Assembly: GCA_017590115.1 (NCBI GenBank) | Contig: JAGGNK010006448.1 | Span: forward strand, 10,836,099 to 10,900,098 | DNA from: Montifringilla adamsi | Taxonomy: Eukaryota; Chordata; Aves; Passeriformes; Passeridae | DNA: 64,000 nucleotides | Direction: 5' to 3' | Part shown: positions 23,078 to 35,975 of the stretch, piece after piece | How the letters are laid out: every line of letters begins with the position of its first letter | How positions within the stretch are numbered: the stretch's first letter is position 1 | Translations under genes and position numbers: made by a program | The notes under the pieces: model-generated | What the model saw: the letters and a program-made list of their open reading frames with translations, nothing else | Databases searched by the model: none | What the model was told of the DNA's origin: nothing

Positions 23078-25030
23078 TCCTGGATCTAGTCAGAGAAACT
23101 GTGTTTTAGCTACAGAAACAGCCTACTTTCTTCTTTTCTTATACTCTTGGACAATGGACCATGCCACAAACACTTGCAGTTTTCTACAAGATGGCAGTTA
23201 TTGCAACCTGCTTCCCATTTTAGTTTTCCCAAAGAGTACCAGGTGCCAGACTGAACTGCTTCCTGCTTTTTTCAGATATCTCTGAAGACAATATCCACTC
23301 TTGAGAGAATTCTTTCTCAATCCTTTATTACAGGAGACTTTCTGAGCTTCATTTCCTTTTATGCTGCAAAAGGGAAAAAAAGATCTTACAGTATGTGTTT
23401 TTCCCCAGTGAGAAAAAAGACGGGGGAAGAAACCAAGAAAGTTTTCTTTCTGAATCAAGCCTGACTCAAGGCTGCTGCATTTCAACAGAATATCAAAAAA
23501 ACAAAACAAAAAAAAAGACAAGAAAGGAACAAAAAAATTGCAACTGTTCTTCACTGACAGCCAGGTTTCCTTTAGGAATTTCTGTAGGATGATTCAGGTC
23601 ATCAGAATGATCACTGTTATAGGGAGGAAGGCTGGATTTTTTTTTCCCCAACACTAAAAGTATGTCTCAGCAGTGAATGTCTTGCACTCCATCTGCCAAC
23701 CACATCAGATTGGTATGAAGGTAGAGAAGCTGAAAAATAAGTTTATCTTTTAGTATGGTAGTAGCTCCACTAGCTTCAGAATGTCATGTTACAGTTGCTT
23801 AGGATTTGAATCTTAATGCCCAGTAAAAATATAAGTAGTAGCACGATTTCACCTAGTTTCTTTAGGATTTATCCATGTTATAGAATTGTCACAGTTTTCC
23901 ACTTAGCTCACCCCTGTGAGCTCACCAGCCATGATGGTAATGTTAAACAACTCTCTTGACCCCTCACAGGTTCAGACAGAAAATAATCTCTTGTGATGTA
24001 ATCTTTTTCCTTTTGTTGCTGTTCTGACATCGATTAGAACTTTTTGCTACTATGTCCATTACCCTACCAAGACAGCAATTCACTAACAGACTAACAGCAA
24101 CCGGATCAATAGTGTGTTTCACACCTAACTACATCTTTCATATCAGTTAATTTCAGTGTCTCAAGGATTTCTTCTACAAAATTTCAGATCAAACAAATAT
24201 ATAGTACTGACATGGAGATTTCTTTCACTTTTTTAGTCTTAGTATGATCATCTATTTTTATATATATAAATATATATAAATCACAGATTTTAACTTCTTA
24301 ATTATGAGCTCAGGGTTGACACTTTATAAGAAAAAAAAATGTTTGGTCAACCAACTCTTCTTTTTTGCTGCTCTGAAAAGTAACCCTCTAATGACTGGTG
24401 AGCATGAAAATCAAAGAAGAGAATTTTTTACATATCCAGTTGTCCATTTCCTAACAAGTTTGCAGGTTGGTGAAGAAAACCTCTCTCATATGTGTGTATT
24501 TGGTGGAGGGGGCAGGGGGGAGCATGTGAGTTTGTGTGATAGGCCTAGAGAAGGACATGGATGTTAATTGTGATGGTAATTGTACTTCAGATTCTTCAAG
24601 GATACATTGCTTTAATAATCATTGTCTAAATGGTTATGGTCTGGGATAGAGTTTCCCTAATTTGCATCTGGTCATAAAAGCCAAGATGGAAGCTGTTTAA
24701 ATCCTGGACAAATGTGTGTCAACAATTAGGCATCAAAATCTTCCTTCTTTTATCAACCACAGACAAAGGATTTTTGGGGCAATTCTGCGTGGTGTTGAAA
24801 TAATTCGCCATAAATTTATTTCTGATTCTTACATTGACTCTGGAAATGGTATACACAAACTGTGGTAACACTGTAAAGCCAGCCAACCACATTCCAATTA
24901 GCAGCAGAGCAGGTAGATCGTATCCATTGCAATCGCTTTTTCTTGTCAAATTAAAATTAGCTATTGATTTAGGCATGAAATTAAAATAGAAAACACACAG
25001 CACGTTAGAATAAAGTATACTTAAGCACTT
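23078..25030 (+). other. GPC6: GPC6 3'UTR, probable extent
   Basis: The sequence after the TAA is AT-rich and has no recognisable coding potential on the plus strand. The first canonical AATAAA seen downstream is at 25009-25014, followed by a U-rich segment, which would give a 3'UTR of about 1.95 kb. A second AATAAA at 26603-26608 is possible. The end is inferred from the hexamer only; a CR1 insertion starts about 130 bp further on. Confidence 0.4.
25009..25014 (+). terminator. Candidate polyadenylation signal AATAAA for GPC6
   Basis: The canonical hexamer sits in ttagAATAAAgtatac, 1.9 kb after the GPC6 stop codon, with a U- and A-rich stretch downstream. No transcript evidence is available. 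An alternative hexamer occurs at 26603-26608. Confidence 0.35.
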
Positions 25031-25142
25031 TTACCAAAAAAAATATTTACAATCTATTTATATAGTATGTCTAATAACAAAAAGCATAAGTTTTAAGCCA
25101 CTTGTATTCAATTCCTTTTCTTCCCCATTTGTTTATAATGAT

Positions 25143-25290
25143 AGCATCATAGAATCATAGAATCATGGAATGGTCTGGGTTGGAAGGGACCTTAAAGATC
25201 ATCTAGTTGCATCCCTCCCTGCCATGGGCAGGGATGCCATTCACCAGACAAAGTTGCTCAGGGCCCCATCCATCCTGGCCGTGACGGGTG
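25143..25290 (-). mobile_element. CR1 LINE fragment, 3' end, minus orientation
   Basis: The plus strand begins with tcatagaatcatagaatcatggaatgg, the reverse complement of the CR1 ATTCTATGA tail. It goes on with ggttggaagggacctta, aagatcatctagt and ggcagggatgccattcacc, all typical of the CR1 3' region read backwards. Similarity fades near 25290. It is a 5'-truncated dead copy just past the probable GPC6 3' end. Confidence 0.9.
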
Positions 25291-27073
25291 GTCTGTTCTT
25301 CTGGGCCCAGATTAGTATGGCACTGTCTAAGTGTGCAGATCACACAGGCCTTACATGGCCATAGCAATGCTTCCCACTTCTTCAAATGTTCCCCCTGGAG
25401 CAGGTCTTCTGATTGAGCATTTACTGTATCCAGGAAGTTTAAGTCAGTTCTCATAGGCTTTTTCTTTTGCCCTGGTACAGCAGGTATCAAGCAGAAGGTC
25501 TTTGCTTTTACTTTTTTTTCCTGAACTTGCACATACAGTTTTCTATAAGGAGAACCCTTCAAAAATCTCCCCTGATCCGTCTTTTCTACCCATCTCCACA
25601 TCCTCTCTACGTCCTCAGCAACTTTCTTTCAGGAGAAGTTAAGTTTGATTTTGATTTCTCTGGTTGTGTGTTTATTCGGTGGTAACTGATTCTATTTCCA
25701 TCTGATTATTCTAGTTCTGAAAGCTTATTGACAGGCAAAAGTGTCCAAGCCCTCAGATGCAAGTCCTCTGTTGTACTTGCTCCACTCTGCTAGTGAAGGA
25801 GCTGATGGACTCATCAGGTTTTTGGGTTAGCCTTGGCACACATGTAGGTGATCTGATGACTCTTTTCAGCTGGTGCAACCAAGGTGTGTGTTCAGGGTGC
25901 TCGCATCTATTTGCAGGCTTCCACGGACTTTTAGCAAGAAGTTGGATCCTTTTGGACAAGGAGTAAGAAAGAACTAGGGGTTCACAGAAGGCGCTCATCA
26001 CTGGAGGAGCTTGCCCTGCTCTTCTTGAACTGGATCTTACAAACTGCTGCTCAAACAACACACCAGCTTAATCTTTGCCAAAATGTGATTTTTGCGGGAG
26101 TTCTGCCAGAAATTTTTTGCTCCTCTTATTTTGCTACTATGCATAGTGATATTTTGTCAGGAGATGGAGATGCCTTTGCATGAAGTTACTATGTATACAT
26201 TTCTTTAATAGTCCCTAAAGGTTGAATACACTCTTCATACATTGCATTTTTCTGAGATTAAGAGAGCTATTAAATCTACAGAGAAAATTAAATTGGGAAT
26301 GAAGGAGAGAAAAGAAAAAGCATTCATGTTCATAAATGTGAGAATCTACATAATTTCCAATTATTCTATTCACACATCCTTTGCATCCAATAGCTCTTCT
26401 TCTGAGGTAATTTTTTGGTATGCCACAATTTAAATATTTCTCTTCTGTTAGCAGCAGATAAAGTAAGAAATTATAAAGAAGACAATTACATGTTCAAGAA
26501 AAAGGAGCTAAATCCTAAGGAAAAGTCCTTTGATTGTGTAAACCCTCTATGCTGCGCAATCCAGAAGTTCTTCAAATGTAATGTTCTTTTAAAGTGGAGG
26601 CTAATAAAAAATTAGATGCAATGAATTACATAACCATTGCTGTAGACCCCTGTGAGGTTTTATCTTTTTGATATTAACTGAATTGTTTTCGCATCATCCC
26701 CAAATTTTTCATGTTCATTGTACTGCAGATTTTTCTACTGATGACTCAGTACATAGTACTGTAAATGCAGTGCAGACTACCTGAACTCTGGCCAAACTTA
26801 GGCATTTCAAAAAAGACAATCAGAAAAATTTGAAAAAAGAGAATAGAGATTTCCTGCAAAAGAGGAAGAGGAAGGGTTCTGGTAAGGGTTGATCTATCCC
26901 AGTTCCCTAAGAGGCATCACAGACCTCTGTCCATGGAAAGCTCCGAAAATCTGAGTCTCAGATGGACAAATCATCCCAGTTCTGTGGGACTTTTAGGAAG
27001 AATGATTCCCATAGATGTGTGAACCAATTTGAGCTGCTTCCATGCAAAATGGCTTTACTGTGCATGTGACTGA

Positions 27074-27257
27074 GCACTGGCACAGATTGCTCAGAGAGGC
27101 TGTGGAGTCTCCCTCACGGGAGATATTCAAGAACCATCTGGACACAATCCTGTGCCATGTGCTCCAGGATGACCCTGCTTGAGCAGGGAGGTTGGACCAG
27201 ATGACCCCCTGTGGTCCCTTCCAACCTGACCCATTCTGTGATTCTGTGATTCTATGA
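27074..27257 (+). mobile_element. CR1 LINE fragment, 3' end, plus orientation
   Basis: The segment includes ttgctcagagaggctgtgg, agatattcaagaaccatctgg, gaggttggaccagatgacc and gtcccttccaacctg, and ends attctgtgattctatga. This is the standard avian CR1 3' UTR and tail. It is 5'-truncated and non-coding. Confidence 0.93.
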
Positions 27258-29943
27258 GCTGGAGCTGTTCTTGGGAGGTGGACTCTATGTGCAGTGTCTC
27301 AGCAGGCAGCAGTTGCCTGCAGTTTACTAACTGATTCTGAATCATTATCAAATGTAACTATACTTATTCACTGAAACTTTTATTATTTCAACATAAAAAA
27401 TAAATTACAGCACTGATGCAAGTTGTGTTTTTTTGTTTTTAATTTGCTTCCAAAGATAGCCCATTAGAACTGAAAACAACGGAGAACAGAAAATTTTAGA
27501 ACAATTATGCAGGTTTCTATAGATTTCATTATGGATATTTAGAAAAAATTCACATTTCAAAGACCACAAAACTATGTTTACTATATTAACCCACAAATGT
27601 TCAAACTTGGTAGAGGAGAATGGATAGAGTTAACAACAGTGGAATGTTACATAAAATTGAAAAAAGCCATAATTTTAAAGGGAAATTCAGCAGTCAAAGG
27701 CTAAGTCTTAGTGTCAGTACTGAGATTATGTTGTCAAAACATAATAGACTCAGCAATGCCTACTTTCAAGAAAAATAGGGCAGGCGATGCACTGAACATG
27801 GCAATGTTTTCATTACGACTACTCAGATGGACTGTGAGGATCATATTAATATGGGTAATTATGACCCTTTTTGGATAAGATAATGATAAAGACCAGAGTA
27901 CCATGGTAACAGGGTGTGTGAAGGATAAATGTTATGATAGTAACAATTTCCTCCTCTGTTAAACCATGTAGGAGACATAATGGAGAATGAAAATATTTTT
28001 AAAATAAAGCTCCAACATCGGACAAGAGTGATGGTCTCAAATTAATTTAGTCTGAACATTTTGCAACAGTCTGTCCTATTCAAATCTGCTGACCAATACA
28101 AACAACCAATCACTTGAGGGCAATTTGCCAACATAACATGAAGTGCTCACTTACAGTATCTACTCACTTTTCCTACTAAGCTGAGTATATAGTTTATGAT
28201 TCTGATTGTGCATCATATGAGGTCGTAACCAGAGTTGTGCATTGCACCTGTGTGAAATCCTGGTGCCATGACAAAGCAAATGGGAGCTTTGTCATTAACA
28301 AAGATTTTGACTCTAACTGGGGAGAAAAAAATTAGTTCATTTTTTTCCAGAAGCTGTTCATATGTGGTTTATTTCTGTCTCTTAATAAAACAACAACACT
28401 GTCCATAAAAGAAGTGGCATTGTCAGCTGCAAGTTTTCAACCTCTTCTCCAAAGTAGTTGCAGTCTTTCTGCCTGGTTTCCCCACAGCCGAGGTCTCTGG
28501 ACTCTCCAGGAGTTCAAGAAAGCCATATGTGTTTGTCCGTAGCTTAAAGTCTACACAGTTAAATCAAATAATTTCAAGAAATTTGGTCAGTATTTCAGTC
28601 AGCTCTTATTTCACCTTCATATTTAATCATGTAGCACTGATAATTCACAATATAACCCACATGAAAGGCTTTTGTTTCACACTGATGAAAAGAAAGTCTT
28701 CCTTTTCCTCCTTTATTCTGGCACCAAGAAATCTGTGTGGCTTAATACTTAAAGCAGTTGGCAGCATCTGGTGTGTAGTTTGTTTATTAAATTCAGAACA
28801 GCTGTATTACTAAGAGGAGTTGTCTTTTTCTTGGGAGGGAATAGGGAAAGAGTGTGTCCATTTATCATTAGCAAAAAAGATGTACAAAATGTTGACTATT
28901 TATCTTAGATATAGCAGAGGTCCATCTGTCAGCATTTCTGAAGATGCTTTAAAGTCAAATTTCCAGGGAAGACAAATCTACTCCCACTAAAACATAAATC
29001 AGTATGGTTTTCTTCCATGAAATAATACAGAATATGTGGCTTTCAGTTCCAAGCATTGAGGAAGTTAGAAAGAAATTTGATTTCTCCGAAGTGGGAAGCT
29101 AGCCATTTAGACAACTCTCCTTCTCTCATCTCCTGCAGCTCTTTTGTAGCTCTCCAGGGATCTCCTGAGCCCCCACACAGATTGTCTGAGGCAGGGAGCC
29201 TCCTGGGTAAGCAAGTTGTCCCTGCTAACAATGGAGTTTGTTTTTCCAAGATGAATAGAAAGACACTGAGGAATGAGTCAGGGCAGAGTGACTTCAACAG
29301 TGAGACCCAGCAGATATATATGGCTGTGGGGGATTAACAATACAATCAGGTGAGGGACAGCTGGAGCTCTTCACATCTGCCCAGCTCTTCTTTTCAACCT
29401 ACTGCCTGTGAATTTTCAGTGTAGTCTGATTATATCTACTCATGGACATAGCAAAGGCATAAATATTGCTTCACAAGTCAGCAGTGCTTTGGTAGTCTGC
29501 TGCAAAGTTTCTCTCTCTCTCTTCTCATTTTCCTGGTAGACTGTCTAATTCTGTATCTTTCAGAGTCTGTGGAAGAGCCTACTACCTAAAACAGATTTCT
29601 GTGTGTCAGTAGTCCGTTTTTCATTTTTAAAAAGTTTTATTTAGGCACAAAAGTTGTTCTCATGTCTCATAAAAGTTACTCAATTTCACTATGCATCTAG
29701 TGAGTTTTCTTCTCCAGCCTGAAAATAACACTCAGAGGAGGCTTTGGAGAAAGCCCAAACTACATTAAACCTCTAAGTTTCTTAGAGGTCTCTCATGTTC
29801 CACTAAATACCCCAAATACCAGGTTACAGGTGGACAGTGCTCCTTCTCATCCCTCTTCTCCTCACTTCTCACCTCAAAGTGTCATCCTGGCCTTGACACC
29901 CTTTCAAAATAAGTATTTCATAATTCCAGCCAGTACCTTAGGG

Positions 29944-29967
29944 AAAAAAAAAAAAAAAAAAAAAAAA
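29944..29967. repeat. Poly(A) run of 24
   Basis: An uninterrupted A tract in the intergenic interval, with no retroelement body recognised upstream. Confidence 0.9.
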
Positions 29968-30638
29968 CACTTTTGCCTTCGTGTTTCCTGATGACAAATA
30001 ATTCTAACTAATGCTTCCTATGTGCCACATGTCCTGTCTTTGAGTCACCAGTGTTGGCTATGACAATTTTCTTCTCCAGGCTGGACTGTCTTTTCTGTCA
30101 TTTTTACCTCACTGGATTTTCTATCTCCCTTCACCAGATTTCTGTGCCTTTGGTAGCAACTACAGCTTCTATTTTCAGACAGAGGAAGTAGCAACAGGGA
30201 GATTTGGTTCACTTATTTGGGAGGTTTCTATTGGGCTCTATCAAACCCACCTTAGCTTTTATTCTCTATTCTAAACACACTTGTGTGGATGTATGCTCTG
30301 GATTTCTGACATAAATCCTGCTGACTCTTTTTTCCATCTATAATTAGAGCTTATAGAGTATATTTTGGATTATTCATTCAGCTGTGGCAAAATTCTACTT
30401 CTTTCTTATAACTGTTGCCTGAAATCTCTGTTTTGTTATTGTCTGGTATGCTGATGAGCCAGCAAGGCCAATGCCAAAGATCTTGAAGATTTTGTATAGC
30501 AAGATTAACTGAATGGGCAACAGCTTCTGGAAACAGCTCATATTACTTCTGTAATTGATTATTTTGAGGTCTGGTGTTGGGTATTTTTATTTTATTTTAA
30601 CGTGGGCTTAATTTCATTTACTTCACACATCGGCTACA

Positions 30639-30697
30639 TGTAGACAAGTAATTGTAGACAAGTAGACAAGTAATTGTAGACATTGTAGACAAGTAAT
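30639..30697. repeat. Irregular tandem repeat of tgtagacaagtaat
   Basis: Three full or near-full units of tgtagacaagtaat are interleaved with partial units (tagacaag, attgtagacat), typical of replication slippage. Confidence 0.85.
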
Positions 30698-32382
30698 ACA
30701 ACTACAGATAAATTTTTCAGTCTTTAGATCACACAGAAGATTTTTAAGCAGTTGGTTGATCTTAGGGGTTTTTTTAAGAGTGATTGGCTCAGTAGATCAG
30801 TCTCAAAAATTTGCCCAAAGAGTAGTCAGAAGTCTTCAGATTTCAGTTTCATGCTATTAGTTGAGTTTGAGGCTCCAATAATGTTTTGTAAATAACTTGT
30901 GAATATGTGTGTGTACTTGAGGGGAGAGAAGGGAGCATGTGCATCTCTGAAATATTCTGATGCTTCTTTTCAACTTCTGCCTAATCTGAACACAAATCTA
31001 CAAATTCACATTCAGATGTTCAGGAAGTCGAACAAAATCAATTGATGGACATTTATAGGCAGACTCCCCCCAGGTTACGTTTTCATGCTGATGAGCAACA
31101 TCATTTAATTTCTATTAGCAATTTTGTTACATTTCTCAAATTCAAAGAAAGGGTGTTGTTTAAGTAGCTCAGATTTCTTGGTTTGGGTATCAATCAACAT
31201 TTATACATGTTTGTTAAACTTTTATGACTCCAGACATATGAACATTGCTTGAAAGCATGCAAATTGTTAACTCTGGGTTTTATGCTATATTTCCAGATTA
31301 GTATTTAACATAGCTAAATGTGAATTTATAGGGATAACATATTAATGCAAATCAAGTTTAGAATAAAATTAGTTTTAGAAATGGAGTTGGGTTGAAAAGA
31401 TATTATTAAACTTTAAACCTGCTTTTCTACTGATCTGGTTCTAACATTTCAGCTTCTGGCACAACAAAAACCCAAAACCAGTTTATAGCTCATACCTGAA
31501 ACTAAATAGTAGTTTCAAATTTGGGGGTTTCCAATAAAAATGAAAGTTAGAGAAAAATCCCAAGTTCTCCCATCTCCGAGCACTACTTACAAAGATAGAA
31601 TATTGAGTAGCATATGGCAGTGTATGTGTGTATATATATAGCAGTATATCAAGGCAGGGTTTGAACTTTAAAGGGAAAGATTCTTTATGGCTTTATAACT
31701 TCAGAGAAGTATTGTACCACAGAAATAGACAGAAATAGAAAAATATATACAATTGTTTTGATACATTTGTGAAATAGGTTTCACAGAACCTGATATTTTT
31801 TGTGCAAAATGCCTTAAATCACTATATGTAGGGCTAACACAACTGAATTTATTTCTGTATATAGCCTTTTATAGTAAATACTTCGGATGCAACACTAGAC
31901 TTTTCTTTCCACTGCAATGATATACAGCCTTATGATTACTAACTATAACAGAGAGACAATGGAAGCTCTGCTTTACTAGCTGTGAATGCACTTTCAGTCT
32001 ACTTGTAGATTGAGAGACTGGAAGCAAGAAGTGGTGACAGTGCCAAGAACACTAAGACCTTCCTGATGGGCAATGCCTACCTTCTCTCAGTCCTTTGCAA
32101 CTGACTCTTTTACCTCTCATGCCATCTGTCTTCATGAAAATCAGCTGTGACCTAGGGCCTCAGATCATCCCACCAAGCACTTCAGGGAACACACTGTCTT
32201 TGTAGATCTCTATTCAGTCAGCAGAAATGGGCACCTCTATACCTGGGAGGAGTCTTACCTCCATTCCCAGCATAGGCTGCCTGGGATGACAAGGTTTGTC
32301 ATGGAGAAATCTCACTTAAGTGCCTGGAGGTAGACGCCACTAGTGAGACAAGAGGTCCAAACTTTACCCAGACCTTCTCCTG

Positions 32383-32515
32383 TGGGGTTTTTTGGGGTTT
32401 TTTTTGTTTGTTTTGTTTTTTGGGAGGTTTTTTTGTTTTGTTTTGGGTTTTTTGGGTTTTTTTTTGTTTTTTTGGGGTTTTTTTGTTTGTTTGTTTGTTT
32501 GTTTGTTTTTTTGTT
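32383..32515. repeat. G/T low-complexity block
   Basis: About 130 bases on the plus strand made only of T and G, with several GGGG and GGG clusters at its left part and (GTTT)n at its right. It generates spurious open frames rich in Phe/Gly or Lys/Asn. Strand asymmetry and spaced G runs allow quadruplex formation. Confidence 0.9.
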
Positions 32516-32727
32516 GGCCCAATGATGCCTCTTCTTCACACCAGGGCTGGAGTGAGTAGCCTGGAGAAGAATTCCACCTGGAGAAGTCACGGTACAATGA
32601 CTTTGTTTCTGGGCCAAACCAACCCTGGTGTTTGGCCTCATACAGCCAACATGCATTTGTTGTTCTGAATGCTGCCTGACACTTCTGTGTTTATATTCTT
32701 ACTAATCCTTGGTTTCTATTTCTGCAC

Positions 32728-32754
32728 AAAAAAAAAAAAAATAAATAAATAAAC
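32728..32754. repeat. A-rich run with (AAAT)n end
   Basis: A poly(A) tract passes into ataaataaataaa. Confidence 0.85.
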
Positions 32755-34478
32755 CTGTAGAAGCTCACCAAGCTTTTCAGAACCTCTACTTCCTTCCTTT
32801 CAGAATACAATAATTGTTAAATGATGACTTTTCTACATTTATGGAAGTATGTTCTTTAAAAATTAGTTGGGTAAAATACTGGTGATCAAAACCATCATCC
32901 TAGTTGCTGAGGTTTTTTTTTTTAAAAAGTGAATTCATAATGCATGGAAAGTGGCTATTACTTCTAATGATATCATCTGGCCCCCCTTAACTAAATTACA
33001 GCTTTATAATCATATTGCCACTGTCCATCAGCCAAGAATGACATGACACAATACCCAACGGATTACCCCTACAGCAATTGGGTCTTTTTAATTTCTTTCT
33101 TCTCCACATACTTTCCTCCAGGAAGTTTTGATTAGTAGAAATGCATTCAGATTTCCCTGTGGATAAAAAGAAGGGAAGTGTTTGACATTTTCCAGGCAAT
33201 CTCAGACGGCACTGCTCAGACCGTTGCTTTTCCATTTCCCCCCGAGTCTTTACTAAGTCCAGTGCACAACAGCTAATGTGGTTTTCACAAAACAATGATC
33301 AGTAATGTAAATACCATTTCTTCCCTCAAGATTTATAACGAATTCTGTGTTTCTGAAGCTTGTTTCTCTCACAGTTTTTGATGTTAAAGATGATATTTGG
33401 AAATCACAGAACCATTTAAAATATAAACCATTCTGTTTCTGTTCATTAGTAAAAAAGCTTGACTGCAGGGATATTTTCTTGGCAGGGTTATATTAACAGT
33501 CATTCACATGCATTTATACTTATACATATATATGTAGAGCTGCACCTGCTTCTTTCATATAGCTTAAAAATACTACCAGATAATGAATGTCCTCCTATTA
33601 AACTCATTTTTTGTATTGCATCTTCCTGAAATATAGACATTAGAAGACCTTGCTGCTTAGCCAAGGCAATTTTGCCTGGTGCAATATTATGTTAGTAGAC
33701 AAAGGCATTTGAAAAAGTCATACATTTTATTTTCTGAATCAATACTTCTTTTGCTGCCTACTGAAAAATCCTTTTTTCGTGCTTACAACACATCTGAGAG
33801 CTGGAATAGGATTGTAATATTCAGTAACAGACTGAAACAATAACTAGCATTCTTAAAGATTAATTTTATTTGCCCTGCCTTTTGCCTGCAAACATTATCC
33901 ACATAATGCTTTTCAGACAGATTTTACCTTGTTAGTTTTCCTGCTTCATAGTATACATATATTAATGAATATGTATTTCCATTGGTGACAGTGTAAGGCA
34001 AGTTATTTATCTCATAGTGTTATTCTACTGTTTATTCATGTGCGTATTTTAAATTTGCAATGGCTTCTTGGAAAGTCTAATTGATTGCCACTGACTACTA
34101 GCCAGAGTTTTCTTTTGTTAAGACACCATTATATAAAATTCTGATCATTACATGAGAATTCACTTTTGATTGTTAGATCTAAATTATATCCTTTTCAAAA
34201 TCACAGCAAACTCCTTATCAATGAATCTCCACTAAAACATTGTCAGAAAACACAGTTTTTCCAATTGTCTTTATAATAAGAAAGAAATAGATTTTCTGAG
34301 TTAAACAAGATATATTGACCTTTATATGAATCTTGCCAAAATTGGCAAAGCATTAAAATATAAAACTCACAATTCACTAACTCTCTGTGCAGAGAGAAGA
34401 ATAGCTCAGCTAGAAAATACCAGATTATTCATCAGGGAAGTCTTATTGATGCAACACACAAAGTCACTTGCAGACCAT

Positions 34479-34543
34479 CTATAGGTATCTTATAGGTACT
34501 ATAACTGTAGGTATCTATAGGTATCCTATAGGTAGTATAACTA
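34479..34543. repeat. 36-bp tandem duplication with internal 12-bp repeats
   Basis: Copy one starts at 34479 and copy two at 34515 with ctataggtatc; both contain tataggta repeats and end near gtataac or ctataac. A few substitutions separate the copies. Confidence 0.8.
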
Positions 34544-35959
34544 CTGTGAGATGTAGTAGCGAGAGTCAAACTCTCTCCTTCCCAGTGCCATGAGATTTCA
34601 ACTGTCTATACAATCAACAGACAGAAACAGGGAACCACATTCTTTCCAGCTGCTGTAACTACATATATTGTATGTTGCTCTGACCTCTCTGTTGACAGTA
34701 AAGGGTATTCTTGGTCTAGCATCACGGCATGGCAAGCTCTGTGACTGATTCATTGCCATCTTTAGCTGAGAAACCCTTCAATACATGCACAATGCCACAG
34801 GAGGTGGTTTGCACCCAGCCCATTAATCCAAGTATTAAGAGACAGGTGACCAGAAGTAGTTATTTTTGGTGAGGTAACTAAGTGTATGGATTAAGACTTC
34901 TCAATGTAACTCATTTAAATTCAAAGTTTAGAAGCGTCCCAGCAACCTGGACAATGTAATTTATGCTGTGTGAGGACTATGCAATGGAGGATCAGAAACA
35001 CCTTCCCCAGCCTCTCTGGTCCTCCTCCCAGTGAAGCTAGTGAGAGTTTGCCATTGGCTCCAGTACCAGGAAAAGCACATCCAACAAGTTTGATACTAAC
35101 CATTTAAATCTCTGTTTATATCCTCAGTGTCTATCTCTCAAATAACACTGGTGACACTTACTAGTTCATAATTAAAACAGAAATAAAGTGTGGGACTATC
35201 TTTTACACTGTTACTTAATATTCAGTACTGTATGTATATATCTACTTGACACCTCAGTGAAGACTTTGACATGCCTTATTCATTCTAGTTATTTTTATGG
35301 TATTGGTTTTGTTAGATTGCTTTCCCATATACAGAATAAAACTATAACTGTTCTGACTTAAAATTGTCCAATTCATTTTTATCCAAGTTTTGTTAAATCT
35401 AAATCATGTTCATCAGTTCTTCTCATTCCCATCACCCTTCACTCACACTAGGAAGGCAATGTATATTGGTGGTTCAAAAACAGGTATTTGATATTCTCTG
35501 ATGGACTACAATAAATATCTGAAGTAAGAACCTGCCTCATGTCTTGTGGTTTCTTGTCTGCAGAATGAAAAGTGCTCTCTGCAGACCAGCAGTGTTAATC
35601 CTGTGATTGTCAGCTATTGTGGAATCATGAGGTCAAATGAATCTTTAAAATAACTTGTGAGGACTTCATTCTACAGCATTCTTTTTTCAGTTATATTTAT
35701 GTGCCAGTCATATTCCCCTAAAATCTGTCAGAAAAGTGAAAAATATCATGGAAATGTCCAAAGTCATGACATCCAAGGATAAATTTCAGGCAGGAGTCCT
35801 TTATTTACTCTTTTGTGAAAGGTGAGATCTTTCTATGTCCACACATAAAATACTTCTAAAAATTATACTTGATTGTTATTTTTACTTACTTATTAGTTCT
35901 AAGTCAGTCATATTAGGAGCTAATGTAATGGTAGTGTTTTATTTTATTAGTTGAACACC

Positions 35960-35975
35960 TTTTTTTTTTTTTTTT
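35960..35975. repeat. Poly(T) run of 16
   Basis: A simple homopolymer in the intergenic interval. Confidence 0.85.

Noticed and set aside
24719..25003. 94-codon minus-strand frame with a hydrophobic stretch
   Set aside because: Antisense to the probable GPC6 3'UTR, AT-rich, no recognisable domain; likely chance.
32312..32668. Overlapping open frames on both strands
   Set aside because: Produced by the G/T low-complexity block; the translations are Phe/Gly or Lys/Asn repeats.
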